A DNA stretch of 64,000 nucleotides from Astrothelium macrocarpum (Eukaryota > Ascomycota > Dothideomycetes > Trypetheliales > Trypetheliaceae). Both the position numbers and the translations under genes were made by a program. The notes below the pieces were generated by a model that saw nothing but the letters and a program-made list of their open reading frames with translations, was not told where the DNA came from and did not search any database. Shown in pieces: positions 1 to 13,248 of this stretch. Where the stretch lies: contig JAGEMR010000049.1 in NCBI GenBank assembly GCA_021030915.1, positions 124,001-188,000 of the forward strand. The letters are read 5' to 3'. Each line of letters begins with the position of its first letter. Position 1 is the stretch's first letter.

Positions 1-386
1 GCTAAAGATGCTGAAGCTAGAAAGCATTCCAATTACGTCGTCGCATCGGATGATAGGCTTCCAAGGTGTCCAGGCTCTTGTTCCGGCTAAATGGACGTTA
101 CGCTTTTCAAAGAAGCGAGTTTCTTCAATAGGCGGAGATGGCTCCAAAATCGGAGGGCTATTGCTGAACATGTGGCCTGATTATTATGACGATCTTGATA
201 TCTTCTGAGGGACTCACTCCGGTAGAGAATTTGAAAGGGGGACTGGCCGCAGGAGAAGGGAGAGCGAATAAGATGGCAAAAAGCTTCATGTCATCGGCCT
301 TGGAGGAGGAGGATATGAAGTATTTGGAAGATCTTTGGGGTACTTTCAATGTCGGCCCGTGTATAGAAGGCTTTATAACATGAAGG
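1..386 (+). pseudogene. Possible broken 3' end of an unknown gene
   Basis: Two overlapping forward reading frames (8-208 and 186-383) both look protein-like. The first ends in an acidic, aromatic stretch (WPDYYDDLDIF). The second starts in another frame and carries GLAAGEGRANKMAKSF and an acidic helix-like segment before its stop at 383. No GT-AG intron joins them neatly, so a frameshift in a decaying gene is the simplest reading. I do not recognise the family, and the 5' part lies outside the window. It could also be two chance open frames. Confidence 0.25.
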
Positions 387-2477
387 CCCAATTCGCGCGA
401 TCATCGGATTGTGTGTTCCATGTTCCATCTTCCCGATTCTCGAACAAGCCCGACAGTGGCATTTTTCTTGACAATTGTCCCTGATGTTTGACTGAGTTCA
501 ATGACCGACTTTACTGGTAGATGATTCGGTTGAGAATTTCTGTCTTGTGTTCGTTCTTTTGGTGTTCCTGGCTGATCTCACGACTGCATCACAACACGAC
601 GTGGACATTGATTGAGGCTGATGAAGCGGGTAGAGGAGAAACTCGGCAGGACCGAAACGATGCATGGTTATTAGAAAGAAATTGAGGACATGACGAGCCT
701 TGAAGAAGCCACCTACCATAGCGGTCTTACGTTTCGGCGATTGCATCCGAAAAAATATGAAGGTCCAACATAAATGCACAAATTCCATAAAAGTCATTTC
801 GCTAATCTGAGCACGCACAACAACGATCTTGACCAGGATGGCACAAAGAACAGGGATATTGCAGCCGAATTACTTTAGCAAGGCTCGCGATCTTGTAATC
901 TTATCGGAGGCCATGAAAATACAGAGCATCAAGTATCTGACTTTGATCCTGAATATGTACATGGACCACATTCAGAGTTTGCCGTATTCAAAAAAGTTCT
1001 CTACTTCATATCAAGATTCCTAAATCATTGATTCTCATCTCAAAGTAAAATATATCGTAGACGATAACTTGAGCTTTCCATCAAAGAGTGAACCAATGCA
1101 CTGACCTTTGACCCTGTTTACCCATGAAAAGTATGGTTGCCGACACGCCTATGATGCTGAAGCTTTTCATTACGGTTGTCTGAACTTGATTTGGGCCCTT
1201 TCTTCTTCACAAGCACGTCGTATTACAATCGTCTACTCTGGCAGCTGTAGCTTGCATTTCGTTCTATCCTTAACTCACTGACTGAGCGCCTTCTTTTCCC
1301 TTTTCCTCATATTCAAAACAAGCCGGCACTCGTCTCTGACTCTGGGAACCGTTACGCTGGACGGTCAGGTGGACCTAGTTACAAAAGACAGCAAGCAGCT
1401 GGGCTGATCAGTCGTGTTAGATTGAGTGGACGTCTGAACTGGTCTCCCAATAGCATTGCTGAGTCATTCAATCCCGGACTGAACGTGCCAATGTAGAGAC
1501 TGATACAATGTAAAATCTGGAATGGCAAAATAATTCACGTGAGGCTGAGACACCTACCTGATCACCCTGGGTATCCATCTTACTTTCTGGACTGACGAGA
1601 ATACCCTGGCACAAGAAAAATGAACACAATAAGACGAAGCAACAAACGAATAGAGGCTTGAATTAAAAGTATGTATCAAAGGTCGTCAGGCTGAACCAGT
1701 CGCCAGAACAAACCCCTTCCCCAACAGCACCAGACCGCGCCGTCATTAGGAAGCAAAGCAGAGTGTGGAAAGCTAAAGGATTAAAAACCATCCGAAGCCT
1801 CCCCATGCCGACGACTAGACTGACAGTCTCGATTCTTCCATCTTCGACTGCTTCCATCCCTGGCAACGCAAAAACCTAAGAACAGGATGCCACGAAAAGC
1901 AAAGCACAATTAAATGAAAAGTCGAATAATAAAGTAGAATCCCCACAAGTTTCGAGAAGCCCTCCAGCAGCACTCAGATCATCACATACACACGGGGGTA
2001 TCTAATCTTTCGCTGACAGACAGACGCAACGCACAAAGCAGAAATCTCATGCGTTTCCCATCCCGTACCGATATCGTATTCCCATTTCGTGGCAAGATTG
2101 TTTTCCGTTCGTTGCCTCGAGCTTGCTCGCTCAACCCCACCCAACCCAGTGTAACTTTATCATGAAAAAGCTGGAGACGGACCAAAAAGATTCGTTAAAA
2201 CGACGATTGCCAAAAACAGAACCTCGGGCAAGAAAAATCGTTTCATCATAGCATGCACAAATATGCCGCGTTAACAAAAAATCACAAATCCTCCGTGGTA
2301 TCGTCATAAAGTTGAAACAAAGGAAAATTCATGAGCGCATGGAATAACCAGCGAGTCTTTCGTAACGAGTTGTAGAGAGCAGAGCAGGATAGAGTAGAGA
2401 TTGGATCGGTCCTTCTTGTCCCTCCTTCATGGCAAGCCAGCAAACGCGGTCAAAATCCACGATATCCTCGCACGGTA
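387..2477. other. Non-coding stretch downstream of the zinc-finger gene
   Basis: No frame here has a recognisable domain or good splice-linked coding potential. The right half (about 1.6-2.4 kb) is A-rich and probably includes the 3' untranslated region of the minus-strand zinc-finger gene. A short forward frame at 829-1023 and neighbouring frames around 870-1020 look slightly protein-like but contain stops. No tRNA or repeat was seen. Confidence 0.4.
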
Positions 2478-4783
2478 TCACGACCGCTGATGCACCACGC
2501 GATCCTCACTCGTCGCAACCGCCACCAGCGCTTCCAACCTCCCCATATCAGCCGCGGAATGTGGTGGGGGCGCAATTGGCGGCGCACCCGCATGGGCCTG
2601 GGAAAACCGTGGATCGTGGCCCGTCTGCATCGTGTACTGCGGGGGAGGGGGGTTATATGACTATACAATCTACTATTAGCAAATCTGTCCCGATCCTTTA
2701 AAATCGCAGCATGCCTGGATTAAGGCACGTACCTTATGCGCATCCTCCCCCATCGGCGCACCGATCGGCTCGACAACGCCGTTCGCGTGGACGATGGCAG
2801 GCGTGAACTCCGTAACGGCGTTTGTGCCGGGCGTCGGCACGCCCTCGCTGCTGCTCGAGTCCTCTGGCGATCGGCGCTGGCGCTGCTGCTGGATGTCAGA
2901 GAAGACGGATGGGCCGTGGTACCAGCCCTGACGCTTAGCGCGGCGCGGAGTGACAGGCGGTTGTTGCGGGGCTTCGGTGGGCATCTCGACGGCCGTGGGT
3001 TTGGGCGGCGGATGGAGAGGTTGTTGCTGTTGTGTGGGGAGGAACTGGGGTGGAGCAGCAGTCGGAACTTGTGAGATAGGTGGTTGTTCTGACGGATTGG
3101 CCATACGTTGAGCCCACTGTTGTGATTCTGGAGGAGTGTTGGATGCGATGCCAAGATTGTTGAGATCACGATGTAGCGAATTATCGCGGGAATGCATGAT
3201 AGGCCGAGCCTCGGTAGTAGTAATAAGTTGCGGCTGTTGGATCTGGGCTGGGACATCCAGTTGCATGGGGCTTGGCTGTCGCCGGGGTGGAGGCGCATGA
3301 TCAAAACTTTCTATGCCGGGCAAACGGGTAACCTGGCTTGCTGCTGGTTGTTGAGAAAATGCGGGCTGAGGAGCATCTGGTGTTTGGTAATAACTCAATC
3401 CACTGGTCGCTGGTCTTGAGACAAGGCTGGTGTAGGTGCCTGGGTGCCATGTTCTTCTCCTCCATTCTGCCTCTGCTGCTGATTCTCGTCGTGACTCGGG
3501 GAAATTGGAGTTTGTAGGACTGGCAAACACACTGTTCGCCGCAGAAAAATTCGAAGCATTTGATGATGGAAGTGGGCTAAAATAAGGTTGAGGATAGGCC
3601 TGACCATTATGTAGTGATTGGAAAGGATTACCGCCAGATGGGACGGAAAGTCTACGACCGGGAGTTCTGTTACCAGCGAAAGAGAGATTGCGGGGAACCA
3701 TCGCGATTGGTGACTGTAAAGCTGAAGAAAATCGAGGACTTCCTGCTCCAGTGGAGAAAGTCGCAGAAGTAGGCGTGCTATAGCCGGTCGGAGAATAGGC
3801 CTGGTATCCACTGCTTGGACTGCTATTAGTAGTATTATACGTGTCTAGAGTTAATCGCGCTCGTTGAGCTCCATCATTTGCCATAGCCAAGGGTGGCGGA
3901 CGTCGCCGACTGGCATCAGATGTACTGATACTGGAAGCCGTGGACGCAATGCTCGAAGTGGATAAATTCCTGCTATGACCTCTACTGGTACTGCTCCCAC
4001 CACTTGAAAGAGTGGACGCTCTTGCTCGGTGATTCGGAGGCCGTACGCGATCTGTTCTTATCTGCCTTTGAAATCTTGTACCAGTCGCAGCCAAGGAATC
4101 TGTAGGAATCTCTTCATTGACATGTACTGTTTGTGCATGCTGTCGCAGATTATCCAATCGAGAGAAGCGTCGGGAGCAATGGCATTGGAAAGGTCGTTCT
4201 CCAGTATGCTTCCTGTTCAGCGGAAATTAGCGGATATCAGCGGACATGGTGGGATCTCGAATCACGATGGCATCAAATGCAACATTTCTTACCTGATGTG
4301 TCTGGCCAAATGCTCGCTTCTGGTAAAGCTCAGCTGGCAAGGAGGAAAATCGGTACAGAAGAAGCGCTGTCCTTTTTTCTTCTTCGAAGGTCTTTGCGAA
4401 TCACTTGTAATGCTCTCGTTGTCGGAACCATCTCCTTCTTCATCGTCATCCTCCATTGCCACATCTTGCGAACCGTTTGAATGAGTCGATTGATGCGAGT
4501 CCTCCCTGTGTAGTTCTGCCCTCTTCTCCCCAGATTTTCCAGCATCTTTTGATGGCGTGAATGGAGCATTCGGAAGTGGCTGCTGACCTGCTATCCCGCC
4601 AAAACTGTTCCGTGTCGGGGTATTCGGAGTTGATTCCTCACCCCGCTTGTCATGAGTAATTGTAGCTGTAAAGGTGGGAGCATTCGGACGGGGAGTCGTC
4701 GGCGTTGTTTCTTCTCCAGATCTGGCCGAAGGCGGCTCCGGAGCCGTCAGGGTGGTGGTATTTACGGCCTGGAACGAAGACAT
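2478..4783 (-). CDS. C2H2 zinc-finger transcription factor
   Basis: Probable nuclear sequence-specific DNA-binding regulator. Three exons: 4783-4293, 4212-2733 and 2636-2478, with GT-AG introns of 80 and 96 bp and intact frame (709 aa). The N-terminus is Ser/Thr/Pro-rich and acidic, followed by a basic PSKKKKGQR segment. Two adjacent zinc fingers follow at about residues 145-200. Intron 1 falls between them, inside the linker (HIR/KHTGERPF). Finger 1 reads C-x5-C-x12-H-x3-H. Finger 2 has an unusual C-x1-C spacing (FQCHCSRRFSRLDNLRQH). This pair resembles the yeast Usv1/Rgm1-type fungal finger pair. The remaining ~500 aa are low-complexity Ser/Pro/Gln and presumably form an activation or repression domain. 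The last 53 codons lie in exon 3 and end in a helix-like tail (GRLEALVAVATSEDRVVHQ). The start is the first ATG before the open frame. Target genes cannot be told from sequence. Confidence 0.85.
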
Positions 4784-7700
4784 GGTCCTGGAAAGAGATT
4801 GAAGGTAGAAGGAGATTGGGGATTGGTGCGAGGGAAATGGTCTCGGTCAAGGGAAATCAAGCACACGCTACCAAACACTCGAGTCTAATTCTAGGCGGGC
4901 GGCCTGGGGCGAAACAGCTGTAGCCTTCAAACTGGCTGGATGTGGAAAAAGACAGCCAGTTACGACTCTGACTGGGTGGACAGTTGCCTGACGCGTGTCT
5001 CAAAACTCCGACTGCGACGATTGATTCGGTGAGGAGGGGTAAGGCTGAGAGTGCGACGTTCCTTGCCGATAAGGAAGTCGATACATCTGACGTTCGGCGC
5101 TTGCGTGGGCTCCTCTGATCCGGGCGCTGGGACTCAGGCCTGCTTAGACATGGGATCACATGCAGTCGCGAACGAACAGAATGGCAAAGAGGGTTGGGCA
5201 AGCGGAGAACAGCGTCGAGAGGATTGATGCTGAGATAAGGCGGGAGGGCTGCGGCTGGGCAAGTGTACTTTTGATCAGCCACCCGGCGACAGATCGTCGA
5301 CGTCCACGGCGGAGCGCAGGCTAGATTAGGCCCAAGCACGGGGACAGGCACGATCAGGGGTCGGCCAGAGCTTCGAGCACGACAACAGGCACAGGCACAG
5401 GCTGAATCACAGTCGTTCTGACAATTTGGCAGAGGACGAGAATGGCCCAGAGCGCGGAATGCGCAGCCTTAGCATAAGCTGCGCCAGTAGCGTGCGGATA
5501 TGCGGATCAACCTTAGGCTGGGGTGGGCGGTCTCGTGATGGCATCAAGTCATTGTCGGTGCGAGTTAGGCAAAGGCGACAGCTAACAACATTGGCCCAGC
5601 ACGAGGGATGATGCTTGGTAGTCCGGCGTAGGCATGCGAGGGGCTGCCCTTTTCCCTTCCCAGCCCTCGCCCACGGCCCTGGGATGGGCCAAACAAACGG
5701 CAAGGTTGGATGGGTGGGCGATGGGAGAGACGGGCACGCAATTGCCCGACCGCAACGCCAAGCGAATGCACGGCGAATCTGGCCTTGGACGAAGCGACGA
5801 GTCTGAACGAGTCTGTCCTAGCTCCACTCGGTTTCAAGTGGCCGGTGGCATGGGACAGATCCGTGGCGCAGCCAGGACACAGGTCGAGCAGCGACAGCTG
5901 AATGGAGGGCGACGTGGTTTCAGGCCCACGACACGCGGACTGCAGCGCCTGGGGCGAGATTCAGCCGGCGTTGGGCGGCTGTGGACGGGACAGAAGCGCG
6001 AGAAGAACAGCAGCACCACGGCAGGGGAGGGTAGGGCAGGAGAGGGTAGGGTTGGGTGGAGGATGAGATGGCGGGGTTGTGGTCAGAGAGACACCGCGAC
6101 TGCTGGTGGGGTTGGGGCCAGCCAAGGCGCCATCGTTATGCACTACTGCTGTGCGCCGAATTCTCTCTCCCGTCGAGTCACTGCCTATCACAGCTTTCGT
6201 GAGGCATCAAACATCTGTGGCGTGCGAGATGCTGATAGAGATGCAGGCCACTGCGATCGGCATTGCCCCTCGTTCAACTTCTCCAGATCTTCAGGCCGAC
6301 GTCGTCATCGGAAACTCACCGCCTTGGAAGCCATCGAGGCCACCGCGATCCTCCATGACGCCTGGCCAATGGGTACCGAGCGACTTGGTGGATGAGTCTT
6401 GGGTCTCCACACGACAGCCCGAGGATACCGAGGGCTGTGGTGCCATGGAGACGTGCACCCGGATTCCTCCATAGTAGTGGAGCCATGTTCCGGGTCGACA
6501 ACGAAGAACGATGCCTGCTCGCTCGGATGTGCAAATTGTGGCTTCCTGACGACAATTGGACGAGCGTGTGACGTGCATTAGTACCTCCAAGCTCGGGCTC
6601 TGCAAGGGGCGTGATCATCTGCCCCTGTCTGGTTGTGCATCCCCTCGTGCCTTGTACCTTGCTGTAGCGAATACGTCTCGTCGCGCCAGAGTTGTACAGT
6701 TGTCTACTTCTCGGCACCACGCCTTCATGTGCATCGGAAATCGGACTTTGTGAATTCTCCGCTTATTGTCCTGAACCTCTTCCGAGCTTGAGGTCGAAAT
6801 AAAGTGTGAGGCAGTCCATGTCACCCAACTTTCTTTCGGCACGTGTGAATTTTGGCCTTCTGCACGACCTGAATCTGCAGTCTTGAGCGTCATGTTGCAT
6901 CTGTTTCACAATCACCTTGCGTAGAGGAGAAACTTCACCTTGACATGTTTTGCTTGTTGTCAAATATGGGTAACCGTCCCACCACACTGTCGCTGGAGGA
7001 CATTGAAGACACTGGAGCGGTGAATGCTATAGCAAAAACAGGAAAATGCGACTTGCATCCGTGTTGTTGGTACGCGAGGCCGTGGCTCACACCGTCATCA
7101 CTACTGCAGACATGGCTTGACGATGTTTCAAAATATCAGATGTGACGGACGCAGGGAAAAGCGCATAGCTTTGCAATTTTATGCGTGTTTTTCTTCCGAA
7201 ATCGCTCCACTGTGGAGAAAGTTTTCATGATTTGATTCCGACTCCGCAACGTGTAGGTTTGATCCCATCGCCATGCTATGCAGAGTTTTCCCCGAGCTCT
7301 ATGCGCTTACCTGGGAGATGGGGTTTTCACAAATTGGATCCTTGGGAGGCTGAGCACCATATTTTAGGTTTCAAAATGCTCGGTATTGCCTAATTCGAGA
7401 GGCCTTGACAGCTTTTTGTCGTTCATTTATTATGCTCTGATCAGAGGGCGTGCTCCAAAGGGACATTGCGAATACAATGACTTGGAATTATTTGCGCTCT
7501 CGATGCACGTTGATGAGTCTGAATTCCATTGTGTACAACTCAGACTCGTCCGTGCGCGCATTTACCGAAGTACCCGCTATTTAATCATCCAATCGTTTTC
7601 AACCAAAGGCGGCTCTGCAAAGGTCATTCTTGATGCGAAGGCTTGCCAGTACATGGTCCGCCCCAGTACTTGCCTGGTTCCGAACTCGGCGCCACCGCAA

Positions 7701-10150
7701 TCCTTGATGACTGGCAATTTATTGCTCACGACCGGTTGCAAATTCCAGATCTTGAAGACAAAACCTCGGGGTACACTTGACCGAGCGTTTCCGTAAATTG
7801 TGTGCAGCTAATCCAGTCGCAAGTGTACCAAAGTTGCTGCCTACATGGGAACGGGTACGTATGATTAGTCATCAACCGTCATTACCTGGACTACCGGCAA
7901 CCTATTCGTTCGCATGGTGATATTTTTGAATGAAACTATCCATGGTGCAAGGTCAGCTATTACCGATACGAATCGTCCGACACGTAATTCTAAGAACTCC
8001 CCACAAGCAAAGTAGACTTGATAATGCTGACCAAGAAGTGATTGCGGCACAGCCAGGAACTGATGGATACACCGGCAGCTCTAAGCCATTTTCTACAATC
8101 CAGATCAGAGACAGCTCTTGTGATCGCGTGGAGACGATGACTTTTATTTCCGTCATACGACCGGATTTGCCTTGACATCTAGCGACGCCCGCACAAAGGT
8201 TCAATTCAGGCGCACGTTGAGCAATACGACCATAGAAATTGGCCATTCTAGTATCAATCACGAGACCGTATGGACCCACTTACGAAGTCTGGCTCAGGAC
8301 AGTTCCTGTAAGCAATACGCAGTCTATTAATATATCTTCTAAAGATGGCAGTCATCTGAAACTACACAAATCTACCTTCTCATATTGACAATCACAACAC
8401 AGGGATAGGAGATGCTCTCGCATAGCAACTTGTATCAATTGAAACCATACACGCCAATCATGGTTGCTGCCAGAATAGTGATTCTGCAAAGAATGTCGAT
8501 TTCCAGCATCACATGAAATTGGACCAATAGCTGGCCATGTTCTTATCTTTACTCGATGGTCACGCATTTGACGGGATACTGCAGCAGTTGTGCGGAGAAA
8601 GAGGTCCAGAGTTTGATCATATCACCGTGCAGCGTCACATGGCATGGCTCATTCCCAATTGCTTCTATACGCTTTTATTCTCTGCAAAGCAAGGCTCAGG
8701 ATGCGATCCCCAAGGGTTCTCACAGTACCAATGGTGGTAGTCATCAGCTGAAAATACGGCTTTACTATTCTCACACCTATGATGGAATGCTCGTAAATTT
8801 CTATTCAGCCATTTGTAATTCTATCACAAGCATTTATTCTTGCTAAGCGTAAGCTTCCGCTATTGCTGAGCTTGAGAGCTTCCAAAGTTCAATTAGACTA
8901 TCGACTAACGTATCTCTTCCCGTGGTAATGACCACCACCGATGCATAAGGTGTCTCACCACCACCAATTGGCATTACAATATTTGCACTATGAAATGACA
9001 TGAACACCACTAAGAATCTAGCATTTTCCGAACTGATAAAAGTGTGGGATGAGACTGACTAAGATACAGCTTTACTGTTCACTCTTTGCCGTTTGCTCAG
9101 ACGAACGATCCGGTCATGGGTCAAAGATTGCTTACGTTATGTTTGGGGTTTCAGATGGCGATATCGTAAGATCTCACGGCCGTTCAAGTCAGCAGCAAAC
9201 TTGGTTGCGCCCTACAGCATCGCAACGATGCCTACCTAGCAACAATACGAAGAGAAAGAGGCAAATTCTGACCGCTCGACTCAACCAAAAAGGGCAAAAT
9301 GGGTTGGTAGTTTGGAGAACACGAAATTCAATTCAGAATTCCTAGTACTTTTCAAGAACTAGTTGCAGATAGGAATCCAGGTAAATTAGACCATAACCGA
9401 GCTCACAATGCCGCTTTGTTCGACTATGATTGATACCAAGTCTGAATAGATCAAGCGTCTAGTACGCAGTCCTTTGAGGTTTGTTCAATGAAGACCATTG
9501 ATTTCCCTGTCACATTAGCAATTCACGACCGATCCTAAGACTTCTCGAATCGAGCCCTAATCTTCGTGAACGTTCTTAGTAAAGCTTTGTCAGAGAAAAT
9601 TGTACTTTGTCATTGAAACTTGGCTACTTAAGGCGACGTTATTGTACTGTAACTCGAGGAGAAATCTGCATTGATGAATGATAACGGAATGGGCGAAGAT
9701 ACGGAGAACAAGAGACTAGAAGAAAAGAGACCGAAGGCCAGGGTTCTGGAAGTTCATGCGTAAAAAACCAAATCTAATCAAGTAGGCAATTGCGTCGACC
9801 ATGACTGTATAGCGAGAGGCTAGCTGCAATCCTGGACATAGTGATAGAATTATTTAGGGCTGAGAAAGAGTTCCGATCTATAGCCTGCATTCGTACGATT
9901 GGGGAAAATTTTAGCAGGTGCGTCGCTTGTTTTGGGCATCCTCTAGATTTTCTGAGCCATTCTGTAGATGAGCCAAGTTCACGGCTTTGAAAGCTATCTC
10001 TCAATTTTCTTCTCATACAGTTGTCGCAGCGAAAATGTCATTGACACAAGCGGACGTGGTATTTGACTTTTTTTTTTTTGAATTCCTTTACTAGAAATCT
10101 GACCTTTATTCTTCCACAAATTCTACACTGGATCAAGCTACGTAACCCCG
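4784..10150. other. 5.4-kb gene-poor interval
   Basis: This long interval separates the zinc-finger gene from SEC24. The first part (about 4.8-6.7 kb) is GC-rich and has long overlapping open frames on both strands, but none shows a domain, splice structure or codon pattern that I trust. It is probably the promoter and leader of the zinc-finger gene, which reads leftward. From about 6.8 to 10 kb base composition is ordinary and only short frames appear. A T run at about 10068-10080 lies just past the SEC24 stop. No tRNA, rRNA or transposon ends were seen. Confidence 0.45.
6024..6056 (+). other. G-tract cluster able to form a G-quadruplex
   Basis: Six runs of three or more G lie within 33 bases (6024-6027, 6029-6031, 6034-6036, 6044-6046, 6049-6051, 6054-6056), with loops of 1-7 bases. 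That satisfies the usual G-quadruplex rule more than once. The cluster is about 1.2 kb upstream of the zinc-finger start codon, on the non-template side of that promoter region. Folding in the cell is inference. Confidence 0.5.
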
Positions 10151-13100
10151 CTACTGCACGACCTACAGAAAACAAAGTCAGCACAATCTCCCTTAACCAC
10201 AACACCCACATCCACGAGGCAAATAAAAAATTCACAAACTCACCTTCTCCCTCAAAATGCCCATCCACTGCATCAAACTGACCCCCTGATCCGCGCGATC
10301 CTCCACCAACAGCGTCTGCGCCCACAGCTTCAAGCTCGGCTCGCCATCCTCGCGGACCACGTACAGCGGCGGCACGGTGATGCTGCCAGCGCCCTTGGAG
10401 GCATGGTCGCGGCTCTTGTCGACGACGGCGCGCACGCGCTCGTTGAACTCCGTCTCCAGCTCCGGCACGCTGCCCTTGCCCTGCTTGACCGCGCTCTTGT
10501 CCTTGACGCCGAACACGTCGTTCAGCAGCGCGGGCACCGCGTCGCGCCCCAGCCACAGGAACTGCGTCTGCCCGTCGTCGAGGAGGTACAGGCCGTAGGG
10601 GACGAGGCGTTCCGCTGAGAGGTTGAGCGGGGGTGGCAGAGCGATGGCGCTGGTGGTCGGGTCTGGGACGCCGGCTGCGTCGGGCATGTCGTGGAGTGAG
10701 TAGAGGCGCGGGTAGATGTAGGGGACGAGGAGGGGGAGGGGGAGGGTGGAGAGGAGACAGAGGGCTGCGGAGCGGAGGTCGGAGGGGATTTGTGCGGATT
10801 TGCGGAGACCAAGCTACGGAATGAAGTGTTAGTGTCTGTCTTGACTTGGGATTTGTGGTGGGGTAAAAAGAATGACTTACGTTCTTAATCAATCCGAGGA
10901 ACAGCACAGGCAGACCTCTCAGATTACTCGGGAACTGCAATCCACCACCACCCATATTCCCGCCTGCCAATTCCTTCTTGTACGTCTGTAACAACTCCAC
11001 CACCTTCTGCTGTAGCATATCCCTCGCGCCATCCAGATTCCCACCCAACGCCCTCTCCACCGCCTTGTGACTATAATACATAGCGACAGCCTGCTGATCC
11101 GCGCTGGCGTACACATCAGCGAGCGTCTGTGTCGTCGGCAGGCTCAGCGTCATCACACGGATGCGTCGCTCGCCGTTGCACGTCGTGTGCAGCACGCCCG
11201 CCTGCAGACAGATGAATTGCTTCGTCAGCGACTCGTCGATGGCGACTTCCACCACGTACGCCTGGTCGCGGGGGAACGCGGGGAATGCGCACAGGTCGCT
11301 GCTGCGGTTGAAGAAGTTGCCGTAGAATGCCGACATGCGTAGCCCTGTGGTTGCGCGCACCCGCAACACCGCCTCGAGCGCAATCTCTGCGGACAGGTAG
11401 TCGGAGAATTCGCGCGCGAATTTGATCGCGTCTTCTTGCCGCCCGGCGTTCCAGGCCGGGTAGAAGTACGTCTGGCCGCCGGTGTAGCGTGGGAGGTTGG
11501 ATAGCGACGCGACGTCTTGGTATTGGCTGCTGAAGAGGAACATGTCGACGGAGACTTGATTTTTGGAGCATTCGACGGCGAAGGATTTGTAGAAGCTGTT
11601 TTGGGTTTGGAGGAGACTGCCTTCTTTGCTGGTACCGAGAATCTGCTTGTTCTCTCGAGGCGTAAGGGCACCATGGCCTGTGTTTGGGAGAGACGAGGTG
11701 AGAATGCACAATTTTCCGCCGACAGGAGAAATGAGTTTATGTCCTGCTCGGAGGGCTGGACCCATGGCTGAATTGTTATTTTGTGTGTTTTGGAACATTT
11801 CTTGGAGTTTATTAAGGAAGCGCTCAATGTTTTGCCGTGCGCTTGTGAGGTTGACAAGAAGATCCTCAGGGGTAGGAAGGAAAGGCTCGTCAAGATCGCT
11901 CACGAGCAGCATTTTTGTCTCGGCATTCTCAATATCGTCTGGCGGTATCGAGAAGTAATGTAAGCTGGAGTCGACGCACATGAACCCAAGGCGAGTCCGG
12001 CGGTCAGCGTTGGGTATCCTATCTAGACTTTCAAGTATGCATCGGGCTGTTGTTGCCAGGAGTCCATTTTGGACGGATGCAAAGCTGACGTCGAAGAGGA
12101 AATAATACACAAGGGGTTGAGGTGGTCGAACCATGTATTCTTGAGGAGCAACGAATTCCATAACCGAGTAGTTGAGTTCTGGACGCTGCCATCGATCTAC
12201 ACTCTTCGATTGTGCAACGTCCCAATCGAATGATTGTGGCACATCGTTTGTCAAGTTGCACATGTTACACCGCCACCGATGTCCGTGGTCTAGAAAGCTA
12301 ACAAATGGATTGATGTATGTTCGACATCTCCTACACCGAGCAATGACTTGATCCGCAGCGACAGGTACCGGGTCTTCCGAGTCGTGTAAAGCAGCGTAAG
12401 GTTGTATTACAAGGGCAAAAGGTAATTTTGACTTCTTGAGGAGCGAATTAGTCGTCGGTACGGCATTGAGAGTGGATCGAATATATTTGGGGGGGCAGTT
12501 TGCATGTGGGGATGGAGTAGCACTCGACTATCTAAATTAGCAAGGTATCCAAGAGGCCTAGAACTAAACTTACATTTGGAGGAAGAATAATTGGAGGAGG
12601 AGGTAAGTCAAGCTCCGTGACGTTGAAAGGCTGATTTTGAAGATCTGTTGGATATAGCTGATTAAGTCGCATCGGTGCGCCTCCTGCTGGAGTCTGCTGT
12701 TGGCCTCCGCTAATTCCCATCTGTCCGAACTGCTGGGTCATGCCGCCGACGCTAGGTGGTACTATTGCTGTTGCGCCATGAGCAGGATATCCTTGATCTG
12801 GAGGCTGATAACCACCAGCACCATATTGAGGTTGCGGTTGCGATTGCGGCTGGCCATATCCTTGAGGCTGTCCATAGCCTTGGCCGTATCCAGGAGCCGG
12901 TGTGGCACCTTGATCTGGATAAGCAGGTTGTTGGTATCCCATCTGTTGCGGCTGCTGTGGCTGCCCATAACCTCCAGCGCTATAGGGAGTTCCTTGAGCT
13001 CCTGGATATCCCCCCTGTTGTCCTCCTGGTGAAGCTACGTTTGCGCCAGCTCCTAATTCGTATGCTTGGCCTGCGTAGGCTCTCTTTTTTTTCCCACCAG

Positions 13101-13248
13101 CAGGCTGCACAGATTGTGGAGGCGGAGGAGCTTCCTGGTTATTGTATTCGGACTCTTCTTGTTCGTTGAACTGGCCGCCTTCCATTGATTCATATTGATC
13201 TTGCTGCGGTTGTCCCTGCGGCGGATAGTCACCGTGTGGAGCTGCCAT
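10151..13248 (-). CDS. SEC24: COPII coat cargo-binding subunit Sec24
   Basis: Inner-coat subunit of COPII vesicles. It pairs with Sec23 and selects cargo leaving the endoplasmic reticulum. Four exons: 13248-12574, 12527-10881, 10813-10244 and 10162-10151; introns are 46, 67 and 78 bp; 967 aa. Residues 1-225 are a Gln/Gly/Pro/Tyr-rich disordered arm, as usual in the family. Next comes the zinc finger with paired cysteines (CRRCRTYINPF and WRCNMCNL, about 270-300). The vWA-like trunk (VYYFLFDVSFASVQ), beta-sandwich, helical domain (DVYASADQQAV) and C-terminal gelsolin-like domain (VPYGLYLLDDGQTQFLWLG) follow in the standard order. The last exon is only 12 nt and encodes VVQ plus stop. A G-rich run on the plus strand at 10721-10746 lies opposite Pro/Leu codons. 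Length and all domains are complete. Confidence 0.97.

Noticed and set aside
5634..6395. 253-codon open frame on the plus strand
   Set aside because: It lies in a GC-rich region where all frames stay open. It has no domain, no signal peptide and a composition like random GC-rich DNA.
10038..10150. Extension of the SEC24 reading frame past exon 3 to 10038
   Set aside because: The long frame passes through introns in the wrong phase. The spliced model restores the known Sec24 C-terminus.
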